From Chloroflexota bacterium (GTDB lineage: Bacteria; Chloroflexota; Dormibacteria; Dormibacterales; Dormibacteraceae): DNA of 15,503 bases. Of the stretch, positions 1 through 8,323 are shown one piece after another (the stretch's first letter is position 1; each line of letters begins with the position of its first letter). The notes below the pieces were generated by a model that made no database searches, had not been told where the DNA came from, and saw only the letters and a program-made list of their open reading frames with translations. A program made the translations under genes and the position numbers. The stretch is taken from positions 14,158 through 29,660 of the forward strand of contig VBJR01000042.1 in assembly GCA_005880175.1 (NCBI GenBank). Direction: 5' to 3'.

Positions 1-979
1 CGTCCGTGCGCGCGATCGCGCGCCCGATCGGGACGCTCGTCTCGCCGGAGGCGAGGTCGCTGCAGCGGTGGGCGGTGGCGAGGATCGTCCCCTCGGTGGG
101 GCCGTAGAGGTTCAGGAGCTCCCGCGGCGGGCCCGCCTCGAGGATGCGCCGGACCGTGTGGGCCTCGACCCGGTCGGCCCCGGTCATCAGGCAGCGCAGG
201 CTCGCGAACGCGTCCGGCCGCTCGGCCACCACGTGCTCGACGACCGCGATCGGCGCGAACATGACGTCGACGCCGGCCGCCCGGAGCGTCTCGTGCAGGC
301 GCGCCGCGTCGAGCTGGTCCTCGCGGCGGATGCCCACGAGCCGGGCGCCGTTCAGGAGCGCGTTCCAGATCTCCAGCGTGGACGCGTCGAACGAGTGGCT
401 GCAGGCCTGCGCCACCGTCTCGGCCGGCCGGACGGCCAGGAACCCGTTGTCGCGACTGCGGGTGACGACGTTGCGGTGCGTGATCCCGACGCCCTTCGGC
501 CGCCCGGTGGAGCCGGACGTGTAGAGGACGTACGCGAGGTGGTCCGGGCCGGCGGCCGGCGGCGGCCGGTCCGCGGGCTCGCGGGCGAGGACGGCGGCGT
601 CCGCATCCAGGTGGACGCGGTGCGCGCGGTCGTACGGGACGCGCTCGGCCAGGCTCCGGTGGAGGAGCAGGGCGCTGACGCCGGCGTCCTCGCACAGGTA
701 GGCCAGCCGGTCGGAGGGATGGGCCGGGTCCAGCGGGACGTACGCGGCGCCGGCCTTCAGGGCCGCCAGCGCCCCGACCACCCAGTCCGCGGAGTGCTCG
801 AAGCAGGTGGCGACGCGCGACTCGGGCCCGACGCCCAGCCGGCGCAGGTGGTGGGCCAGCCGGTTCGCGCGCGCGTCCAGCTCGCGATAGGTCAGCTCGT
901 GGCCGTCGTAGAGGAGCGCGGGGGCGTCCGGCGTGCGGTCCGCCCACTCCTCGAAGAGCTCGTGCACGCACCGGTTCAT
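1..979 (-). CDS. NRPS adenylation domain protein, N-terminal part (runs off left edge)
   Basis: About 326 codons are present, with no stop before the window edge. The protein activates an amino (or aryl) acid as an adenylate for a peptide natural product. The conserved A-domain cores appear in order: LTYRELDARAN (A1), LKAGAAYVPLDP (A2), YVLYTSGSTGRPKG (A3), HSFDAST (A4) and NLYGPTE (A5). The start reads MNRCVHELFEEWADRTPDAP, the usual beginning of an A domain. No condensation domain precedes it, so this is either a loading module or a stand-alone A protein. Hand alignment to GrsA gives the pocket residues D-A-L-F-M-G-L-I-L, which I cannot assign to a substrate. Its ATG overlaps the TGA of the upstream regulator (ATGA), so translation is probably coupled. 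The family is certain; the downstream domains are unseen. Confidence 0.93.
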   Translation of the reverse strand, partial: MNRCVHELFEEWADRTPDAPALLYDGHELTYRELDARANRLAHHLRRLGVGPESRVATCFEHSADWVVGALAALKAGAAYVPLDPAHPSDRLAYLCEDAGVSALLLHRSLAERVPYDRAHRVHLDADAAVLAREPADRPPPAAGPDHLAYVLYTSGSTGRPKGVGITHRNVVTRSRDNGFLAVRPAETVAQACSHSFDASTLEIWNALLNGARLVGIRREDQLDAARLHETLRAAGVDVMFAPIAVVEHVVAERPDAFASLRCLMTGADRVEAHTVRRILEAGPPRELLNLYGPTEGTILATAHRCSDLASGETSVPIGRAIARTD

Positions 980-2352
980 CGCGGCGAGGGCCCTCCGCCG
1001 AGCCGGGCCACCCGGTCGGCGAGCTGCAGGCCGCGATCGACGACCCGGCGCAGGGCCTCCGCCCGACTGTCGGGCGACTCCTCCCTGAGCAGCCGCTCGC
1101 GCGCGAAGGCCCGCACCAGGTCCGGCATCCGGTAGCGCGCGTGCCCGGCCGCGTCCTCGCCCGCGAGCTCCAGCAGGTGGGCCTCCACCAGCCGCTCGCA
1201 GAGGTGCTCGGCCCGCTCGACGCCGGCGTCCACGAGCGCGGCGCCCGCCCAGACGCCGAAGTCCGGCGCGTCCAGCAGCCCGATGCGCCTGAGCGCGGTG
1301 CGGGCGTCCGTGCCGAGCAGCCGGTAGCTCACGGCGATGCTGGCGCGCACGTTCAGGTCTCCGGCGCGCAGCTCGTCCAGCCGCCGCCGGTCGTCGTCCA
1401 GCACGGCGGTCAGCCGCGACAGCTTCCAGTGGGGCCGGCCGGCGAGCCGCGCGCCCGCGATCCGGACGGCGAGGGGGAGGAAGGCGCAGCGCTCGACGAT
1501 CGCGGTGGCCGCGGCGGGCTCGGCCGCCACCCGCGCCGCCCCGGCCACCCGGCCCAGCAGGCGGACGGCCTCGGACGGCTCGAGCACGCCGACGGGCAGC
1601 GACACGGCCGCCTCCAGCCCGGCCAGCCGCGTCCGGCTGGTGACCAGCGCGGCGCAGCCGGCGCCGCTGGGCAGCAGCGGCCGGACCTGCGCCTCGGCGG
1701 CGGCGTCGTCGAGCAGCACCAGCACGCGGCGGCCGGCCGTGCACGACCGGTAGAGGGCGACGCGGCCGTCCACGTCGGCGGGGACGTCGGCCCCGTCCAC
1801 GCCGAGGGCGCGCAGGAACGAGGCCAGAACGGCGCCGGGCGTCAGCGGCGCGGGCCCGGTGCCGCGCAGGTCCGCGTGCAGGCACCCGTGGGGGAACTGC
1901 GACTCGAGCTCGTGGCCGGCGCGGACGGCGAGGGCGGTCTTGCCGGCGCCGGGCTGCCCGCCGAGCACGACCACGGCGGGCGCCGGGCGCGCGCCCGCCG
2001 TGAGCAGCCCGCGCAGCGCCGCCAGCTGCTCGGCGCGGCCGGTGAAGTCGGCGAGGTCGGGGGGCAGCTGCCCGGGCCGGGCGGGGAGGTGCAGCGGCTC
2101 GGCGCGGGGCGCGTGGCCGGCGGCGCGGCGGAACCGCTCGCCGGCGTCGCCCTCCAGTCCCAGCGCGTCGGCGAGGAGCCGGACCGACTCGCGGTGGGGG
2201 TGGGAGGTGCGGCCCAGCTCCAGGTCGCGGATGGTGCGGACCCCCAGGCCGGACAGCTCGGCGAGGGTCGCCTGGCCGAGGCCCGCCCGGCGCCGGCACC
2301 AGCGCAGGAGCGCGGCGAAGTCGGCCCCGTCGTCGAGGCGCTCGATGTCCAT
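976..2352 (-). CDS. XRE-family HTH / NB-ARC (STAND) transcriptional regulator
   Basis: A 458-residue predicted cytoplasmic regulator. Residues 10-60 form an XRE-type helix-turn-helix (RRRAGLGQATLAELSGLGVRTIRDLELG). A STAND/NB-ARC ATPase follows: FTGRAEQLAAL entry, Walker A GGQPGAGKTAL (about 131-141), Walker B VLVLLDD (about 210-216), a VTSR sensor motif, and an FLPLAVRIAG helix matching the GLPLA motif. This resembles AfsR-like regulators without the BTAD and TPR parts, and no repeats follow the ATPase. The ATG at 2352 is chosen because GAGGGA lies 8 bases before it; an in-frame GTG at 2391 would add 13 residues but has no ribosome site. The gene ends inside the start codon of the NRPS gene, so it probably controls that cluster. 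The ligand is unknown. Confidence 0.9.
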   Translation of the reverse strand: MDIERLDDGADFAALLRWCRRRAGLGQATLAELSGLGVRTIRDLELGRTSHPHRESVRLLADALGLEGDAGERFRRAAGHAPRAEPLHLPARPGQLPPDLADFTGRAEQLAALRGLLTAGARPAPAVVVLGGQPGAGKTALAVRAGHELESQFPHGCLHADLRGTGPAPLTPGAVLASFLRALGVDGADVPADVDGRVALYRSCTAGRRVLVLLDDAAAEAQVRPLLPSGAGCAALVTSRTRLAGLEAAVSLPVGVLEPSEAVRLLGRVAGAARVAAEPAAATAIVERCAFLPLAVRIAGARLAGRPHWKLSRLTAVLDDDRRRLDELRAGDLNVRASIAVSYRLLGTDARTALRRIGLLDAPDFGVWAGAALVDAGVERAEHLCERLVEAHLLELAGEDAAGHARYRMPDLVRAFARERLLREESPDSRAEALRRVVDRGLQLADRVARLGGGPSPR

Positions 2353-2360
2353 TCGTCCGT

Positions 2361-2366
2361 TCCCTC
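2361..2366 (-). promoter_or_regulatory. Ribosome binding site deciding the regulator start
   Basis: GAGGGA lies 8 bases upstream of the ATG at 2352. The in-frame GTG at 2391 and ATG at 2382 have no comparable purine run, so the shorter protein is preferred. Confidence 0.6.
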
Positions 2367-2400
2367 GTGACTCCCACTCCATGGTCGACACCGTCGGAGC

Positions 2401-2429
2401 AGGCTAGGAACGGGACACCGTCCCGGACC
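2401..2429 (-). promoter_or_regulatory. Putative promoter of the regulator gene with a palindrome in its spacer
   Basis: TAGCCT on the minus strand (2401-2406) matches the actinobacterial -10, giving a leader of about 42 bases. The -35 position (2424-2429) is poor. The spacer holds the inverted repeat CGGGAC-N3-GTCCCG (2411-2425), well placed for an operator that would block polymerase. The promoter call is moderate; the operator is inferred from symmetry alone. Confidence 0.4.
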
Positions 2430-2455
2430 ACGGACACTCGTACAGCCAGACCCGT

Positions 2456-2471
2456 ACGATCGGCCGATCGT
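2456..2471. promoter_or_regulatory. 16-bp perfect palindrome
   Basis: ACGATCGGCCGATCGT reads the same on both strands. It lies about 50 bases upstream of the presumed regulator promoter and touches the outer base of the GH59 terminator stem. It could be an operator for the regulator or a second small hairpin. No protein can be named for it. Confidence 0.35.
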
Positions 2472-2503
2472 GCGGGCCCGGGCATGACGGCCCGGGCCCG
2501 CAC
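2470..2503 (-). terminator. GC-rich hairpin terminator after the GH59 gene
   Basis: A perfect 14-bp stem (GTGCGGGCCCGGGC against its complement at 2490-2503) closes a 6-base loop. It starts 5 bases after the stop codon of the minus-strand glycosidase. No U-run follows, as is common for actinobacterial hairpin terminators. Confidence 0.75.
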
Positions 2504-2508
2504 AGCCG

Positions 2509-5297
<2,789 letters not shown>

Positions 5298-5600
5298 TCA
5301 GCCGATCTCCGCCGGCGGTCTCGAGAAGTGCTCCACGATCGCTCGTGCGTAGTACGACTCCCACGCCTCGTCCGGCTTGCCCTGGACGTACTCCCTGTCG
5401 AGGCCGACCAGGAGGTAGATCAGCTCGCTGCGCACCGGCGACGTGCCCAGGATCTGGGGCAGCTCCGACAGCCGGACCAGCCAATCCCCGTACCAGGATG
5501 CCCAGTCGTCGTCGGCGCCGTCGACGATCCGATAGACGGTGTGGTGGGTCTCGGCCGCTTCGTGGAGCAGCTCGGCGACCTTCGTGACCTGTTCTCCCAT
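5298..5600 (-). CDS. Conserved-looking small protein of unknown function (100 aa)
   Basis: I do not recognise a named family. The protein is soluble, acidic in its first half and rich in Trp and Tyr (DDDWASWYGDWL, WESYYARAIVEHF), with no signal peptide or membrane segment. A helical N-terminus (VTKVAELLHEAAETHHTVYRI) suggests an all-alpha fold. The ATG at 5600 is chosen because GAGGAG lies 4 bases upstream and the sequence becomes protein-like exactly there; the open frame extends to 5828, but that part is Arg/Pro-rich shadow sequence. The 97-base gap to the upstream membrane-protein gene contains a TACGAT that could serve as a -10. Codon bias supports a real gene. Confidence 0.75.
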   Translation of the reverse strand: MGEQVTKVAELLHEAAETHHTVYRIVDGADDDWASWYGDWLVRLSELPQILGTSPVRSELIYLLVGLDREYVQGKPDEAWESYYARAIVEHFSRPPAEIG

Positions 5601-5697
5601 GGGGCTCCTCGTCCGTGTTCCTCGCCAGGGGCCGCCCGCCTCGTGGGCGACCACCTGGATCGGACTGATCGTATCGCGCGCCCCGGCGGACGACCGG

Positions 5698-6432
5698 TCA
5701 CGCCTTCGCGGGAGCCTCGAGCCCGGCCTCGGCCTCCGCCTGGGCCTGGGCCTGGAGCGCTTCGCCGCGGCGCTGGACGGAGCGGCCGTAGCTGAACGTC
5801 CAGAGCAGCAGAACCGCGATGGCGACATAGGCCATCACCTGGCCGACGGCGAGCACGACCGACGCCGGGGCGACGAGGGCGAGGACGACCCGGACGGCGG
5901 CCTCGATCACGAGCCCGCCGCCCCAGACGACCGTCATGACCCGAAGCATGCGGCGGAACGCCGGCGCCGTCGTCCACAGGCCGTTCCAGCGGGCGACCGC
6001 CTCGGGGTTGCCGCCGGTCGCGCCCTGGCGGCTCAGGTAGAACATGAGTGGGCGGGCGAAGGCGAGCGAGATCAGCATGGCCAGGCCGAAGGCGCCGGTC
6101 CCGAACGACTCCTTGACGAGGTAGAAGCGGGGATTGCCGGAGATGAACGAGGTCGCGATGCCGGCCACGATGAAGATCAGCGAGATCACGCCGATGGCGT
6201 CGAGGCTGCCCCGCCTCGACCACCCGAACCCGATGCCGGCGAGCGGGAAGACCGAGGTCACGAGCAGCGCCGTCAGCGCCGGCACGCCCCGCCCGGTCAG
6301 GATCTGGTACAGCACGAACGGCAGGACGCCGTTGACGACGATGCTCGGGACCAGGCCCAGCAGCGTCGAACGGACGGACGTGTTGAACTGACTCCCGGTC
6401 GTACGTCCCTGCGTTTGTGAGCTCGACTCCAT
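5698..6432 (-). CDS. VC0807-like multi-pass membrane protein
   Basis: A 244-residue integral membrane protein with about six hydrophobic segments (for example LVPSIVVNGVLPFVLYQIL, IGVISLIFIVAGIATSFI, VMAYVAIAVLLLWTF). The order and the motif around SGNPRFYLVKESFGTGAFGLAMLISL match the VC0807 family, a group of unknown function related to intracellular-septation-type proteins. The C-terminus is an Ala/Glu-rich cytoplasmic tail. The ATG at 6432 is chosen: a TAGGCT -10 lies 7 bases upstream, so the message is probably leaderless. An in-frame start at 6483 would place that promoter inside the gene. It is divergent from the TMEM175-type gene. The function is not known. Confidence 0.75.
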   Translation of the reverse strand: MESSSQTQGRTTGSQFNTSVRSTLLGLVPSIVVNGVLPFVLYQILTGRGVPALTALLVTSVFPLAGIGFGWSRRGSLDAIGVISLIFIVAGIATSFISGNPRFYLVKESFGTGAFGLAMLISLAFARPLMFYLSRQGATGGNPEAVARWNGLWTTAPAFRRMLRVMTVVWGGGLVIEAAVRVVLALVAPASVVLAVGQVMAYVAIAVLLLWTFSYGRSVQRRGEALQAQAQAEAEAGLEAPAKA

Positions 6433-6439
6433 GGCGTGC

Positions 6440-6469
6440 AGCCTAGTCGCGCCCGAGCCCCCGGGTCCA
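6440..6469 (-). promoter_or_regulatory. Leaderless-type promoter of the VC0807-like gene
   Basis: TGGACC (6464-6469), an 18-base spacer and TAGGCT (6440-6445) resemble the actinobacterial TTGACN/TAGNNT promoter. The A of the ATG falls 8 bases after the -10, where transcription should start, so translation would begin at the 5' end of the mRNA. Confidence 0.55.
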
Positions 6470-6542
6470 GTGCGCTTTGTCATCGATCGCCATGACGCAT
6501 GTCAGGCGATGGGGGCGCTCCACCCGGGCCGCCGAGGTGGGC

Positions 6543-6548
6543 TAGCCT
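6543..6548 (+). promoter_or_regulatory. Possible -10 element of the TMEM175-type gene
   Basis: TAGCCT lies 9 bases before the ATG, and no ribosome site lies between them. This suggests a leaderless or very short-leader message. No convincing -35 is visible, so the call is tentative. Confidence 0.35.
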
Positions 6549-6557
6549 GTATCGGTC

Positions 6558-7223
6558 ATGGCCCGCTCGTACTTCCACATCTCGGGACAGAGCCTCGGCC
6601 GCCTGGAGGCGCTGAGCGACGGCATCTTCGCGGTGGCGATGACGATCCTGGTCCTGAACGTCCACGTCCCCACCGCCGCGCTCTCCCAGGTGGAGCAGCC
6701 GCTGTGGGCGGGGGACGCGATGCGCCTGGAGGCGACCCTCCGGAGCGCCCTCGCGCCGCTCGGGCCGGAGGTCCTGACGTACCTCATGAGCTTTCTGACC
6801 CTGGGCATCTTCTGGGTCGGACAGCAGACGCAGCTCAACCACTTCGTGCGCAGCGACCACCGGCTGACCTGGATCCACCTGATCTTCCTGCTGGTCGTCG
6901 TCCTGATGCCGTTCTCGACGGCGCTGCTGAACGCCTTCATCACGTTCCGGCTGGCCATGTTGATCTACTGGCTCAACATCCTGCTGCTGGGCGCCATCCT
7001 GTTCGTCAGCATCCGCTACGCGCAGCACGCTGGCCTCCTGGCCGACGAGGCCACGCCAGAGGTCGTGGCGGCGAGTGAGCGGCGGATCGTGGCGTACCAG
7101 GCGCTCTACGCGGTGGCGGCGGCGCTGTGCGTCGTCAACACGTACCTCGCCATCGCCTGCCTGATCCTGCTGCAGCTCAACTCGGTCATCGGTCCCCGAA
7201 TCGGCCCGCTGAACCGCCTCTGA
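6558..7223 (+). CDS. TMEM175-family (DUF1211) potassium channel-like membrane protein
   Basis: A 221-residue membrane protein with six hydrophobic helices, the single-repeat form usual in bacteria. The family signature in the first helix is RLEALSDGIFAVAMTILVL (residues 15-33), matching the R-x3-FSDGVFAIAxT motif that lines the pore. The region FWVGQQTQLNHFVRSDHRLTWIHLIFLLVVVLMPFSTALL (split over 85-124) is also typical of the family. Members conduct potassium, but the role in bacterial physiology is poorly understood. It is the only plus-strand gene here, transcribed divergently from the VC0807-like gene and convergently with the 7378-7917 gene. The start at 6558 is supported by the family N-terminus and the TAGCCT just upstream. 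Confidence 0.85.
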   Translation: MARSYFHISGQSLGRLEALSDGIFAVAMTILVLNVHVPTAALSQVEQPLWAGDAMRLEATLRSALAPLGPEVLTYLMSFLTLGIFWVGQQTQLNHFVRSDHRLTWIHLIFLLVVVLMPFSTALLNAFITFRLAMLIYWLNILLLGAILFVSIRYAQHAGLLADEATPEVVAASERRIVAYQALYAVAAALCVVNTYLAIACLILLQLNSVIGPRIGPLNRL

Positions 7224-7332
7224 ACGCCGAGCGCTGCACAGTCACCGCCCCGCCAGGCGGCCTCGGCCCGGCGCGCCGTGGCCTTCCAGCCCTGGGCCGC
7301 CGTGATGCCGCCGCCGCGGCAGCGGAGAAGGT

Positions 7333-7364
7333 GGTGGCCACCCCGGCGCGTCGGGATGGCCACC
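7333..7364. terminator. Hairpin terminator between convergent genes
   Basis: A 13-bp stem (GGTGGCCACCCCG against CGGGATGGCCACC) encloses a 6-base loop (GCGCGT). As minus-strand RNA every position pairs, with one G-U; the plus strand has one C-A mismatch. It lies between the two convergent stop codons and can serve both genes. Confidence 0.6.
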
Positions 7365-7377
7365 GTCAGAGGTCAGG

Positions 7378-7917
7378 TCAGGAGACGTTCACCGCGGTGT
7401 CGTCCACGACGAACGACGTCTGGAGGGACACGTCCTCCGTGCCGGTGAACTTCAGCGTCACGCTCTGGCCGGCGAACGCCGCCAGGTTGAAGCTGCGCTG
7501 CGTGTACCCCGCGGCCGCGTTCAGGTTCGAGAACGTGCCCAGGGTCGTCGCGTTCGCCTGCACCGTCAGCTTGTCGAACTGGGTCGTGGTGGTCGTCTCG
7601 GCCGTGTCGATGTGCAGGAAGAACGTGAAGTTGTAGTTCGTGCAGCCCGCGGGCAGCGTGATGGTCTGGGACAGCGTGTCCGTGTGGGTGGTGCCGTAGC
7701 CGTCCAGCCACGCGAACGCCGTGCCGCCGTGGGCCGTCTGGCCGGCGAACGAGCCGATCACGTTGGCCGTCGCCGTCCACGGGGCGCTGCCGCTCTCGAA
7801 GCCGGGGTTGCCCAGCTTCTGGCCCGGGCTCGGGCAGGCGCCGGCCGCGCTGACCGTGAAGGTGAACGACTGGCTGGCCGTGGCGTGGGTCGGGGTCGCG
7901 CTGTCCGTCACGCTCAC
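7378..7917 (-). CDS. C-terminal fragment of a secreted multidomain protein (probably 5'-truncated)
   Basis: The open part encodes 179 residues. It begins with the end of an Ig-like repeat ([22 protein letters not shown]). A complete beta-sandwich domain follows, from [19 protein letters not shown] to [13 protein letters not shown], with [22 protein letters not shown] in the middle. I know this domain as the C-terminal, probably binding, module of secreted actinobacterial and proteobacterial proteins, including some peptidases. There is no signal peptide, catalytic domain or ribosome site at the GTG at 7917. The same frame continues upstream only to a TGA at 7957-7959. I therefore regard it as a remnant whose N-terminal part is lost, not a functional cytoplasmic protein. 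The domain itself looks undamaged, so the break may be recent. Confidence 0.6.
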   Translation of the reverse strand: MSVTDSATPTHATASQSFTFTVSAAGACPSPGQKLGNPGFESGSAPWTATANVIGSFAGQTAHGGTAFAWLDGYGTTHTDTLSQTITLPAGCTNYNFTFFLHIDTAETTTTTQFDKLTVQANATTLGTFSNLNAAAGYTQRSFNLAAFAGQSVTLKFTGTEDVSLQTSFVVDDTAVNVS

Positions 7918-7984
7918 CGTGGTGGTCGACGTGGCCGCGGTCGTCGGCGTGCGCCTTCAAGGCATCCTCCCCCTTCGCTGAGTG

Positions 7985-8090
7985 TGCGGCGGGTAATGGG
8001 CCGCCGCTACGCAAATGTAACTATGCGGCAGGCCGAGGTGTCTGTCACTATGCGCAATTCGTGCGCAAAAAGCGCCCGCCGTGCGTGAGG
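7985..8090. other. Less GC-rich island with short direct repeats
   Basis: This block interrupts the PKD and C-terminal fragments and contrasts with its GC-rich surroundings. It contains TGCGCAA twice (8051-8057 and 8062-8068, an 11-bp period). It also has TGTAACTATGCG (8016-8027) and TGTCACTATGCG (8043-8054), 27 bp apart and differing at one base. The arrangement looks like a regulatory region, but no intact gene follows it on either strand. Confidence 0.45.
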
Positions 8091-8323
8091 AGAACAGCCG
8101 GACTACCGTCTGTGAAGCGGTCGCCGACCCGGTGCCGCCGTCACTGTCCGTGACCGCGACCGTGACCCGGAGCGTCCCCGTGCGCGCGTGCACGTGGCCC
8201 GCGCCGTCGCACAGCCTGCCCACCACCATCGCTCGCGGCGCGCCCGAGCCGTCGCCGCAGTCCACCGTGCCGGCGAACGGCCCGTCCGCCGGCCCCGGGT
8301 CCGAGAACGTGGCGACCGGCCCG
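8091..8323 (-). pseudogene. PKD-domain fragment of a secreted protein
   Basis: The minus-strand frame reads ATFSDPGPADGPFAGTVDCG, then DGSGAPRAM, then RVTVAVTDSDGGTGSAT. This is the classic PKD repeat pattern (TFsDPG, V-WGDGS, vTVTVTDsDGG). The usual Trp of WGDGS is Cys here, and the central H-Y strand is eroded (HVHARTGTLRV). It has no start codon of its own and begins where the GH3 gene ends. It is in the same frame as the 7378-7917 fragment, with one TGA (7957-7959) and an unrelated-looking block between. Together they are probably the remains of one secreted protein, deleted at its 5' side next to the GH3 gene. Confidence 0.55.

Noticed and set aside
68..1135. Plus-strand open frame opposite the NRPS gene
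   Set aside because: The minus strand carries all A-domain cores A1 to A5 in order; the plus frame is shadow.
5601..5828. N-terminal extension of the small unknown protein to 5828
   Set aside because: The extra 76 residues are Arg/Pro-rich, overlap the VC0807-like gene, and a good ribosome site lies before the ATG at 5600.
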